Both the position numbers and the translations under genes were made by a program. Source: Trichaptum fuscoviolaceum (Eukaryota; Basidiomycota; Agaricomycetes; Hymenochaetales; Trichaptaceae). From it: a stretch of DNA of 64,000 bases. Positions 45,497-57,000 of this stretch are shown piece by piece (the stretch's first letter is position 1; the number at the start of each line of letters is the position of its first letter). Under the pieces are notes generated by a model. The model was not told the origin of the DNA, ran no database searches, and saw only the letters and a program-made list of their open reading frames with translations. The DNA is taken from assembly GCA_910574455.1 (NCBI GenBank), contig CAJSYZ010000011.1, forward strand, positions 1,116,001-1,180,000, read 5' to 3'.

Positions 45497-48043
45497 TTAG
45501 CCTCTGTTTTGTGCTCGTCGATAAACTTTAATGGCATACATGGCACGTATATGCGCATCGAACCCAACTTTACACTTGAAAGAGCTGTTCACGTTGACGA
45601 AGTCGCAGATCTTGCACTGCAACTTAGCCCATCCAAAGTGCGGGTGTTTGCCTAGTTTACGGTGAGTACCGCGATGTGCCAAAAACAGTATCTTGAACGT
45701 ACTCTCAACTATCTCTTCATACTTTCCACCTTTAGGAGGAAAAATTATAGCAGGCGAAGTATCCTCAAGGTCGTGGATATTCAAAAAGGTTAGGCAGTGT
45801 GGCCCATCTGTGGCTTCGTCATTATTGTCGGGCCTAATGGTCGGTTCATAAGCAACACACTATTATGAAGAAGGCTTTCTTGATTGATTGACTTACAAAC
45901 TTTCATACTTCTCCTTTCTAAACATCATTGCCCTTCCATATGACTTGTTTTCACCCGCGAAATGGCGAACCTGAAAGCGGGATGAGTGATAGTGATTCAG
46001 AGAAAGAAGGGGGCTTACGATCTCGACCCAAGTCATTAAATCCAAGCATCCCGCTGGGCACCTAGCACACTTTAATGTTTTACCGTACTTAAGCACCTCC
46101 GACACCGGCGTCTGCATCGGCATACCGCAGTTCGACAGAAGGAACCTCGCAGCACGTACATTAATAGCATCAAAGCTCAGCTTCTCTGCATCCCATACGT
46201 CTTTAGAAAATGAAATGGGGCGTTGTGACCACTTGTCCGGCAGAGAATAGCTATATTTTGTCTTTGCGCGCACGAGCAGGACATTACTCAATAGATTGTG
46301 CACGCCATAAGTTAGTATGCCATCAAGTCCCTTCAATTCCGTAACGATAGCGTAGGCAAGGGTGGTGGGAAGTAGACCTTGACGAATGTCCTCTCGTGCG
46401 TCTGGACAAGCTGCGAGAAGTTTCAAATTGCAATCCTCGAGAGCTTTAGCCCTGAAAGTTTCGAAAATGCCTTCTCGTACGACCAGGTCGAGAACAGGTT
46501 GCCATCTTTCCTCTGTGACCACAATGACACACTCATTCTCTTCGATGAGGTTTCTAACTGGCGACCAAGTCAATAAATCCCAGGAGTTTGGCGCCAGGCA
46601 TCTGTCGACGTCGGAGAAATTGGTGTCAAGATAGGCTTCGTACAGCCTGCAAACTTCCCGCTCCCTCGACTTTCTATTTTTTTCAAGTATTATTTGTTCC
46701 CGGCGCTCCTTGGTCTTCCTCAGGGTTTGTTCAAGTTTCGGTAGGAGTGCCTTCCAAACTGCGAGGATATTTGTGACTACATATGGGAGACAAGATAGCC
46801 AAAGTACTCACTTCGTTCATTCAGCTCCTGATTCTTGTTAACGAGCAGGTTCCAACTTTTGTGTAAGCTGTCCTCGACTTCGCATCCGCCTTTCTTTGGT
46901 ATATCATGAGTGGTGTAACCGAGTGCGACAATTCGTTCCAGGATCCTTTTAATATCTAGGTAAGAAAACTACATAGGAGACTATGTGGGAACACTGACTC
47001 TTTCTGTCGGTTACTCCTGAGTCCCTGATTTTTAATCTTAGCTGTTTCCTTCGCGCTGTCTATCCAGGATTGTACCTGACCAGCGTGCTAAGATATGCTT
47101 GAGCGACACAACATAAAGATATGAGGATTATGATGCCTACAATGATAGACCTAATAACAACATTATATCTGGTCCTTACGAAGGCATTGAGCCTTGCTTC
47201 ATCCTTCTCGCGGCGTATCATGGCGTATCTCTTGAGCATTTCAGTGAATGCGGGTTCGAAATATAGAGCCCCTTGCTGTCCCTGAAACTTTCTCTTGTTT
47301 CCGCGTACATTCGTAAACAATTGAGCTATCTGCCCCTCAGTACCTGAATGCTCAATTGTGATATATGTGGATAACACTTACCATCTGCACAAGGAACGAG
47401 ATTGTATACCTCGGGGTAATTCATCATTTCAGCTTCGATCTCTACAGCGAGACTAAGTCCAGATTTTATGCTAAATGTCATCAGAATGCCAGATACGTAT
47501 TCAATTAGCGGAATGGCTCACTTTGCTGCGGAACATTCCTTACAAAGTCGCAACTTCAAGAAGTAGTCCGCTTTCACGACATAGTGCGCACCGCACAACT
47601 AAATGACCTCATTAGCTTGACACCGATGATTCACAAGTATATACTGACTTGGCAATCGGTACTGAATACGAGGTTGGCGTATTGAGGCTCACTGAGCTCA
47701 CAAGGGCAGTCTGGCAGTCCAATGGTCGCGCGTGCAGCCCGCCAGACTGAACGCGAACGCTTGGACATGAGCAACTGCCGGAAGCACTTTGAAGTCCTCG
47801 CAAGATTAAGAATGTCGCGAGGGTGGAGGTGCTTGGGTATCTTCAGTTCCGAAGACGGTTGAGAGATAGCTTTTGCAGACAGACGGTGAAAAAACTGACC
47901 TCGAGAAGGACATCATCTGGAAGTTTCGCTATACGCGAGAGTTTACCAACAGCAGCCCTGCTTTTCTTCGGAACGGCCGCGACGGTCTGCTCCTTCGCTT
48001 GCGGAGCTCTGCCTGAAGTAGCCCTCGAAAGTTGCTTCGCGTA
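45497..48043 (-). CDS. F-box protein, copy A (ends degenerate)
   Basis: The F-box reads KLPDDVLLEI spliced to HLHPRDILNLARTSKCFRQL. It is followed by VWRAARATIGLPDCP, ELSEPQYANLVFSTDCQ, and LCGAHYVVKADYFLKLRLCKEC, the Cys-rich segment typical of this basidiomycete family. Downstream come YFEPAFTEMLKRYAMIRREK, WDLLTWSPVRNLIEENEC, KCARCPAGC and a terminal CKICDFVN with HIRAMYAIK (zinc-finger-like). F-box proteins recruit substrates to SCF ubiquitin ligases; the target is unknown. Compared with copy B, A lacks about 4 nt near 48046 (shifting the N-terminal frame) and 2 nt near 45530, so its tail ends KVYRRAQNRG while the downstream DNA still encodes a TEAN-like tail in another frame. No convincing start codon was found. 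Possibly decaying. Confidence 0.65.
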
Positions 48044-48046
48044 GGA

Positions 48047-49247
48047 GGTGACTATACAATGCTTGAGTACTTCATAACTGGGTATGTACGAAAGCCATTA
48101 CGCACCACTATAGTCATCAGGCCAACGTTCACATTCTAGTGAGTGTTCGGGATACTGCCACATCGTTGGGGATAGTAGGTGGTTCGAATAAAGTTGCATG
48201 CTATCGCGACGCGTTATGAACTTCACGCGTTATTTGCCGTACAAACAAAACCTCGGTAAACATGTTTATGCGACCATGACGTCCTCCGAGCATGTAAGAT
48301 TGGGTTTCCGATTCTGCATTGTCATAAGAACTTATTTTCAAATCATGCGGGAGGGCTCGACCGTGCACGGTATGGGATTAAGATCTTCAGAGAGTTAAGT
48401 TGGCACGTCCAACATTCAACGTCCGAACCAACTCTTCACTAAGAGTGCCAGTGAAACACGGTGATCGTGAAGGCAAGGGTCCCACTCCATGCGGTATACA
48501 GGACTCGGGAACTTCGTAGGCGCCGACGACGAGAGCGGACTGCGCAACCGAAGTGTTTGTCGTGCGCGCTGTATTAAAGTTAAGTTTGTCGTTGTACGGT
48601 GTACCTAATATCATTTCAAGTACATTAAGTAAATCCGATGTTTAACCGAGTCACCGAAAGCCTGCCATTCAAGTTGGCAGTGGAAGGCTCCTTGAACTTG
48701 AAGATTCATGGACCATCGACTGGTCTCCATGCCCGGATGCCCGATGTTATGTGCCCGAGAAAGCCTCCGACTCGGAGTCGGCGTGTCCCGACTGCCAGTG
48801 CTGCAGTGCAGAGGAGAGAAGTTTACCAGCATATACACAAGTCGCCTTTGTTGCAATGCATCCAAGATTCGGAAGGATACATTCGCCGCCGGACGACGTT
48901 ATCGCCGTGTACCATGAACTTACACGTCAACCGGGACAGGTCACTGGCAGAAGTTCATTTGCAGTCACGGTTCAATGCAGCGTAGCTCAAAGTTGGTTCG
49001 ACACAAAACTAGCAAATGATGTTCAATTAATATTGTAATGGTACATATATGTACAAGGAGGGACTCAAGTCTCTGTTTGTTTATTATCACCGTAACTTTT
49101 ATGAAACCTACATTTTAATCGTGTTCAAGCAGTAAGTACTGTGTATGCAGTCCATATTGAAAAATAAGCTTAAACTGATCAGATCACTCTGGAGTCTGTA
49201 GGCTCTTCCGGTTGTTGGCACCTCCCGTGCTTTACCCCGCTTGCAGC
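48047..49247. other. intergenic, duplicated upstream DNA of F-box A
   Basis: Contains TTCAAGTT at 48668-48676 and 48694-48702, and a 20-bp identity with the region upstream of F-box B (48516-48535). Both upstream regions also share a tacaaacaaa stretch and acgcgtt elements. No gene seen. Confidence 0.5.
48516..48535. repeat. 20-bp repeat, copy 1 (upstream of F-box A)
   Basis: GTAGGCGCCGACGACGAGAG, identical to 52428-52447. It lies at a similar distance from each F-box coding start, so the duplication included upstream DNA. Confidence 0.75.
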
Positions 49248-51938
49248 CTAAATCTTCTTCATATCACGAACGTCCGGCTCCTTGGCATGACTAGAATACA
49301 AAGTGGGATTAGCCTCTGTCAAGAATTTGCGATGAAATATTTGGTTGGCATACACAGCGCGTATGTGTGCCTTGAGTTCAGCTCGCAGGTCGAAAGGCCG
49401 GTATATTTTTACAAATCTGCAGATATTGCACTCGAATCTTTCTCGCTCGTCATCCGAGTATCTCTCTAGTCACCATAAGCATTTCGATACGCAAAGCAAG
49501 TCTAATCTGAACTTACTCGTGCTCGTATCCTCCCCACTAGGGAACATTATGGCAGGTGAATCACACTCAAGGTCGTGAATGTTCAAGAAGGTTAGGCAGT
49601 GTTGTGCTTCCGCAACTATGCCGTCCAGTCTTGCGATCAAAAATATTAATCAACATATTTCGAAGAGCGACGGGCGAGAGTTCTCATGCAGCTTACCTGG
49701 GTGTACCCATAGCTCCTAAATACTTCACTGCTTCAGAATGCAGTCTGCTTTCTTCCACATAATGGCAGACCTGTGGAAAGATGAGTACTAGTGACGCATG
49801 AGAACATGAATGGGCTTACAATCTCAACCCAGGTCATCCTTCTCTTGCACTCTGCTGGGCACCTAGCACATTTCAATTCTGTCCCGTATTCAAGCATCTC
49901 CGATACCGGGGTTTCCAACGGCATCCCACAGAACGAAAGAAGTGACCTTGCAGCATATATGGCATCACTCTCGAAGCGCAAGTTCTCTATGTCCCAGACC
50001 GATTTAGAAAACGAGGTCTCCCCTATAGAGCCAAGGGACGACTCCTCCGCACTTATATACGTTTCCTTCGCGCGCGCGAGCATGCTTTCGTATAGCGTAC
50101 TCGGCACCTCCCAGAAGATCATGCGCCCCGGCTGTTCTCTTACAATAATGTAGGCTGGAAGAACAAATGAAGTTCCTTGGAAGATATCTTCTCGGAGAGC
50201 GTCCGGGCAAGCGGCAACAAGTCCCAATCTACAATCCTCGATTACTTTCTCCTTATAAGCTTCGAAAAACCTGTCTCGTATAACCAAGTCGAGAATATGT
50301 CGCCACCGTTCCTCTGTAATCTCAACGGTGCATTCATCCTCTTCGATAACCTCTCTGACTGATGAAAGTGCCAATAGATCCCAGGCGTTCGGTACCAGTA
50401 CCCTGTCCGCGTCGGAGAAGTTGGCGACGATATATGCTTCGTATAGATTACTGACTTCTTCCTCCCTGCAAGACAGGTTTTCTTTGAGCGTTAATTCGTA
50501 GCGGCGTTCCTTCGTTCTCCGCAGAACATCTTCGAGTTTTGGTAGCATCGCTTTCCAGCCTGCAAAGATTTTTATATGCTAAGTACAATAAAGAAAAGAC
50601 GCAATCAAAGCACTCACTTCGCTCGTTCAGAACCTGACACCTGTTGAAAAGTTGATTCCATTTCTCACCCAAATTGTCCCTGAGTTCATAGTTCTTCGGC
50701 ATGTCATTACTGGTGTATCCGAGTGCATATAAGCCATCGAGGATCCTTTAGTGATCTACGTCATCGAATGCCGAAGGAAAATGCATGTGAGCACTGACTC
50801 TTTTTGGCGTTGAGATCGGCGAGCACGATTGTCAGCTGCTACCGCCTTCTCCTCAGTCTCAATCCATCTCTGCATCTTTCGTGCATGCTGAGACAATCAA
50901 TCAGTTAGATACCACGAAGAGAGGACTAATCTCACTGTGATAGACATGACAATAGCATCATTTTTGGTTGTTGTGAAGGCCCGAAGCCTCTCTTCGTCCT
51001 TCTCGCGGCTTATTATGAGGTATTTCTCCAACGCATCGACAAGTGCGGGCTTAAAGTAACGGTCTGATTTTTCTCCGCAGAACCTACGCGTATTGTGTAC
51101 GAGCTTTATGCGCATATTGGCTAAACAGATTCTCAGCAAGTCAACGCAGAATTACAAGAAAAGTATAGATCACCATCTCGACACGGGACAAGATTGTACA
51201 CCGTAGAATTTTTCACAAGTTTTGGATCAATCTCCTTGACTATATGCCTTCCAGATAGAACACTGTGAATTGGTAAGTTACTAGCCGAGCAGCAACAGGG
51301 CCATGACTGGTTTGCTTACTTCGTGGCGAAGCAGGATCGGCAAAGTCTTAGCTTCAAATGATAATCGGCATTCAGGATGTTCTGGGCTCCACATATCTGT
51401 TTTGTTTTTTTCGAAATTACATTGATACTTAGCCAAGCTACAAGTAAAGCACCCACCTGGCATTCGGTGATGAACACAAGATTGGCGTATTCAGGCTCGC
51501 TGAGCTCTTGCGGACATTTTGGCAAACCAACGTTTTCCCTTGCGATTCGCCAGGCTCCGCGCGAGCGCTTCGACATCAGTAGTTCCCGTAGCTGTTTCGA
51601 TGTCCTTGCAAGGTAGAGAACGTCTCGAGGGTGCAGATGTCCAATGATCTCATAAAAAAGCGGATTGTAAGTAACTACGTTTCGTACACGTTAGAGAAGC
51701 TCACCTCGAAGAATATATCAACAGGAAATTTCATCACAAGAGAGAGTTTACCAGCGACCACCCTAAGCTTCTTAGGAGCGGCGGTGATTTTCTTCCTTCC
51801 CTGTGAGCTTCGATTGCCCAGAGTAGCTCTCGATAGTTGGTTAGCGTAGCTTACGACTGCATATACTCTACTTGAGGATGCTATTGTCAACTGTAGATGA
51901 TAGACTTTCCGCACCGTAATCTTGAGGCCATCGCTCAC
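49248..51938 (-). CDS. F-box protein, copy B
   Basis: Paralogue of copy A in the same orientation. The F-box reads MKFPVDIFFE spliced to IIGHLHPRDVLYLARTSKQL, followed by AWRIARENVGLPKCPQELSE, ICGAQNILNADYHLKLRLC, YFKPALVDALEKYLIISREK, WDLLALSSVREVIEEDEC, KCARCPAEC, and a terminal CNICRFVKIYRPFDL with HIRAVYANQIF. The tail continues TEANPTLYSSHAKEPDVRD to the stop at 49248. Likely an SCF substrate adaptor, target unknown. The frame upstream of the F-box is open to about 51938 but lacks an ATG. A possible start near 51876 (ATGCAGTC followed by gtaagc) would need an extra intron; otherwise translation could begin at the Met before KFPVD. Confidence 0.75.
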
Positions 51939-53060
51939 ATCGTAGTTGATTTGCAGGATTGTGCGACATCACGAAGGACACCGCGATGGTGGTCCGAGTG
52001 AAAGTGGTTGTATGGACGCGTCGTGTCGCGCAGCGTCATCTACTACTAACGCGTTGTTTGTCTATACAAACAAAGGACCAGGAGGAGAAACAGTGACATC
52101 GAAGTGATCCGCACCCACAGCGTGCAGATCTTAGTTCGATGCCAGTGCGCATGCCAATGTCATGGTGTACATCTACCAGATGTTCAATGATGAGATGTAG
52201 TTATGTCCATGTGCCAATTCAGTTGTTCACTCGTATGTACTTTGCATGATGTACCAAACCATGCTGGCTTGAGTGCTTTGGCTGCGTACACGAGCATATT
52301 GGCATTCTTGATGGGTTCTTCGTCGTAACGATAAAGCATCGCGCCGCATAAACACGAAGGGTCCGACGATACATTGAGCGTGGTTTCAAGTTATGAAACA
52401 AGGAAGAAGGCGGGAGCATCGTACTATGTAGGCGCCGACGACGAGAGTGGCAGTGCCTGACATAATCATAGTACCCGAAGTTCGTCCGAAAGGGTCTCAG
52501 GGTCCAGAGCTCAAGGCTCAGTGGTCACCTTCAAGTTGGTCTCCGTACCACCCACTGTATTGCCCCTTGAAGGCTCGAAACCTCTATAAATAATAAGGCC
52601 ATATGGTCAATGTCCCCTATTTTCTATTCAGTCGCTCGTTGATTAGCATCATTTGCTGCATAAGGCAAAATGTTCCATCTGGGTCTTGAAGGATGTTTAT
52701 GAAACGTAGAACTGTATACGAGAAAGGTATCAAACTTCAGTGCGTTGGAATGAATAGAAAAAGACGCTTGACCAGTGAGCGCTGACAGTTTGCCTATCCT
52801 AGGTGGCCCAGTCACCGCAGGAAGGAAGTGAAACCCCGAGCGGCCATAGATACAGTAAAGCGGCATGATCTTGATGGAGAAATGTCCATTGCGAAAGTAG
52901 AGTTTACCAATGAGAAAATCAAGATAAAACGTCTGTCGATCCCTAATTCGCTACTTCGAAGGTATGCTTGAATTGATTGGCGTCTATTATAGTTGTATCA
53001 GTCCATTATTAGAACTCGTACTAACATAGAAGAGGAATGATCGGCGACGTACACGGCTGT
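51939..53060. other. intergenic, duplicated upstream DNA of F-box B
   Basis: Holds the second copy of the 20-bp repeat and TTCAAGTT copies at 52385-52393 and 52530-52538. An 80-residue minus frame at 52624-52866 is unsupported. Confidence 0.45.
52428..52447. repeat. 20-bp repeat, copy 2 (upstream of F-box B)
   Basis: Identical to 48516-48535. Confidence 0.75.
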
Positions 53061-56000
53061 ATTCTCCATGCGGGACCTCCCAACTACAGTGGGAAGTTCA
53101 CCTTCTTCCAGAGTATCTATTGCCGATGTTGAAGACCACGTCACTTTAATTGCTTCGACTCAACGTCAAACTGAGGACTCGCGGGAAAGCTTGAAAAAAA
53201 TCAGGCGTTCGAACCAAAATAACACTAAAAGGAAGAAACATCCCATCGAAGCAGAGGTTCTTTCATCCGAAAGGAGTGCCTAGATATAGGAGATAGTACC
53301 CAGCTTTCGGGTAAAGATGGCGTCCATATGTTCTTGTTCGTGGATTCGATGAAGTGGTCGGTTTCGTTTTTCCTGGACTCCAGTGCCTATTATCCAGGTT
53401 AGAGACTTTGTTTTTCCAGGATAGGTCATCTTGTGTGTCCCATAAGTGACAGAAAAACGAGTTGCGGTGATCTTTTTGTATGAAAGAAAGAGTTTTATTG
53501 CCAGAGCAGAGAAAGACAATGGTGCCCATCGGCGTTTCGCGTTCCACTGACAGTGATCGACTATTTGTATTTATTTACCTCCCTTGGTGGCAATTTATAC
53601 CATCCTCTCAGAGGCTTCGATTTTATTTATCAAACACTAATGCTAAAAATCATATTCTTGGATCTTTTGAAATGCCAACAATATGGTGGTGTATCAGACT
53701 GACAGAGAATAGCTGTCCGAATTGACTCTCAAACACAAAATCCTATGAGGGGACCAAGTACTATCTTTGGCTTTGTCACTGTAAAGATATGTGCAATAAT
53801 TTGAAAATAGGAGACAACTACATCCTCGATTTGTGTAATGCCCCATTGAAGCAGACATTCCGCACAGAGCATCCGGGATAGTTAAGGTCTCCAAGCCATT
53901 TTCCAGTAACCAATGTCACTATACAGTATACAACCTTTCTTGTGAGTAAGCTGCGTACTATGTGACCGTTTAGGATGCCAAGAAAGTAAAGTCTCATGAG
54001 TGCGGCCGTTCTTCCGATATCCGCTCTACAGAGCCTTAAGCACCTTGAGCCAGCCGCAACAACTAGACGCATACACGTGCAATCGTTTGCCTGCAGGCTC
54101 GCGGGGTCATAGAATGCACACCCGAGACCACAAGACCTCGTGGCCAAGGCTGTAGGTGCCAATTTGTCTCCGTTTGTAGAGATCGGGAAGCTTGATTACC
54201 ATGAGGCGGGGAGGGCAAGCCAATGAGAATCCATAAATAAGAATAGAGTCTCGTGGATTGGAATTTCAAGCACACGAGGCATAGTCTCTCGCGCTTGTGA
54301 GTCTGTAAACAATGAGATCGGCCGGACCTCTCCGGAGGTTCGGACAATCCGGAACGAGTTTCATAAAGGATAAGACACCAGCAGAGAGACTGTCGCGTGT
54401 CCGAAGTGTAGCTTCAATCGCTATCTCTTATGTCGGGATGATTTGAGGTACAGTATCCTATCATAGGTTAAGGGAGGTGTTGTTATGCTGAGCATTGTAT
54501 CATAATTGTGTTTCGGACTTACGGTTAGATGAGCGATTCATTTGATCTACATGCATGCGATGACTGAGGGTCCGAGACCTGGGTCGGCATCTGATCGTGA
54601 TGATCATCGATGACTAATCGTAAGCAGAGTAACCTTCAGTACGTACTACGGGAACATGATATCAATCTTCCCAAGAGGACTGTCTCTCGCACACGCAGTG
54701 AAACATGTAACCCGACAAAATGTCCTTCGACTCCGGCTTTCTGCAGGGAAATATCGTCGAATCTCTTTGAATGATGGCTCGAATCTCTATGACGACTTTA
54801 TCGCCAAGCTCAGGTAACGGGTGTCGATTTGACAGTAGGAAAGACAAATTCTGAACGACGAAAGAATGCCGAGGTCAATAGCAATCACAAAAAGGCGTCT
54901 ACTACCCAGGGATATCCTTTCCTGGTGGGTCGACAAAGATTGCCCTGAGTTTCAGTAGAACGGCCAACAGTCGAACAGTCGATACTCGGTAGAATGGAAG
55001 TTATCGTTGTCTATCCCGAATGTGCTTTATTCATCGATACAGGTCGTCGTTATTCTTTGCAATCGATGACTGGTCACGAGCTCCATGCAAAGAGGAGTTT
55101 AAGTGGGAATGCAACTGACGATCTAGTCGATCTGCGGATAGTTCAAGGCTCGCGAGCTAAGTTATGCTCACCGCTAATACGAGCGTGTAATCCGACGACC
55201 AGCAAATATCTTCCCCGACGACAGTTGGTTCTTCGATGGTCCGCCCGCTATAGTCATATTCCGCAAATGCCCGACGATCGATGACTAAGCAATGTGGGCG
55301 AAATTGACCATGTAATTTGCCCAGCAGATAGCCAGAAGTGCATGGGAGTCGAGCGTTATTAGCAAGAGTGAAGAAGTGAAAAGAGAGGTCTTTTCTGGTA
55401 TTAAAACGTTTGTCAATGATAAAGTCTTCGGGGATAGAACGCCCGAAGCATAAACACCTGCTGATTCAGACTCCAAAGCGATGAAGGCCCAAAGGCGATG
55501 CCGGCGAGTGGAGACTCCCAGAAGAAGTCTTTCATATGGCGGTGATAAAGTGCAGAAGTACATGCATCGGGTGACCGATGGGCGAGGCGGGCCAGATCAT
55601 CGAGTGCTCTTTGACCCATAAATATATACACTGACTCGGTCGAGTGCGACGCGTCACTGGCAATTCGTGGAGTCCGAATCATAAAGTGCGGCTGTGTGCT
55701 GCGGAAAATCAATGTTTTAGCGTAGTGGACTGGCATTTGAGAAGGCGGTTAAGCGAGATAGCCGGGGGATGGAGCGGTCCATAGACGGGAAGACTGAGAA
55801 GCTTCCGGGGGAAGTGCTGAAGCTCCGTTATGAGCTTCGCAAAATAGGTTGCTCGTCACAGTGGGCAAGTGAGTCGACGAACCTACTCCTGCAGAAGGAA
55901 GGTGTTCGAAATGAAGCATTTAGGCTCAAGGATTTACACAACGTATCCGAGTAACTTGTTTGTCCGGTCCCTTTCATTTAGGAGTCGGCTGTTTACTTCG

Positions 56001-56169
56001 TCCGAAATCCTGGCAGAGAACAAGACAGAAAGAGGTGGTATGGGGGTACAGATTGCAGAGTGGCTTCGCGTGAGCAAAGAAGCAAAGATTTTGGCCGAGA
56101 CCAAGAAGCTTATTTCAATCTGAAGACATGACCGTCAGATTCGCTCGGTAAAAGTCGGAAGGTACGCAC
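53061..56169. other. gene-poor tract, no gene supported
   Basis: Many short frames (60-110 residues) on both strands, none with a recognisable domain or a consistent splice chain. A 71-residue plus frame at 53068-53283 is polar and could be an exon or remnant. Short repeats of the words gatcgatgacta recur (54608, 55275), but no terminal repeats or transposase domain were seen. Confidence 0.4.
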
Positions 56170-57000
56170 CTAGCATGTACTCGGATAGACTCCTGTACCA
56201 TAGCGAAGCGGATCCTCGGAGGATTTGCAATGCAAGCACAAGGCTACATAGATAGCCTTACGTTGTGTCCTACGACCCCGCTCAGCTAATAGGGCCATAT
56301 TAGCTCGCAAACGAGCCAGAGACGACGCCATATAGCTTGCAGAGGGCAAGAACAGACCGCGTGAATGACATGAAACACCGGCTTCACTACGCGTGTATCT
56401 TACGCGACCATTCTCCAGGCAAGTATCTGTACACAAATATGTAACAAGGAACGTAAAGCCATTCTGCATTATATTCAAGGCTTACCTCACACCGTTTTCC
56501 TATCGGAAGTTCCCATGAGTGAATAGAAAGTAGAAATTGTGTAACAGGAGTTCTCCAGGGAACACGAATGCCTCGTTTCCCTCCATGAAGAACAAAAAGG
56601 AACGGCCAGATGGTGCCACCAGGGAAAAGGAATATCTGTTCTCCAAGCTGAGCGCCTCATGTGCCTCGAACTGTCTGCGACGGGTCTTTTAAGTATAAAG
56701 GAAATCATGTGAGAGCTCACTTTGATATGAGGTTCAGAGCCAAGATTCGACGAGCGCGATTGCAATTGAATATATATTGCTTGATATGGGACTAGAATAC
56801 CCATGTCTTTCGCTGGCACCTAGCAACATGTCGTTATACCATTTAACTGGTGCAGATGAAAGAGAGAAATGCTTACCATAAGTCGCCCACTCCCCAACCT
56901 ATCATGTTTCAGCCCCCAATGTACTTTACGAGGCGGCGGCGTTGTTTACGTGTGCTCGTCCAGCGCAGCCGAGATATGTTGGGAGCCGTGTCGAACCCAT
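56170..57000 (-). pseudogene. possible decayed or unrecognised gene fragment
   Basis: From an ATG at 57000 one can chain MGSTRLPTYLG, then after a plausible intron VGEWATY, then SERHGYSSPISSNIYSIAIA, with good donor and acceptor sequences. Further left another frame reads RYSFSLVAPSGRSFLFFMEG and FPGELLLHNFYFLF before a stop. These stretches look more protein-like than their surroundings, but the frames do not join into one open reading without a stop. No family was recognised. It may be a decayed gene or a gene whose splicing I cannot resolve. Confidence 0.2.

Noticed and set aside
54600..55290. Recurrent gatcgatgacta words as possible transposon ends
   Set aside because: Copies are short, not clearly inverted, without target-site duplications or an encoded enzyme between them.
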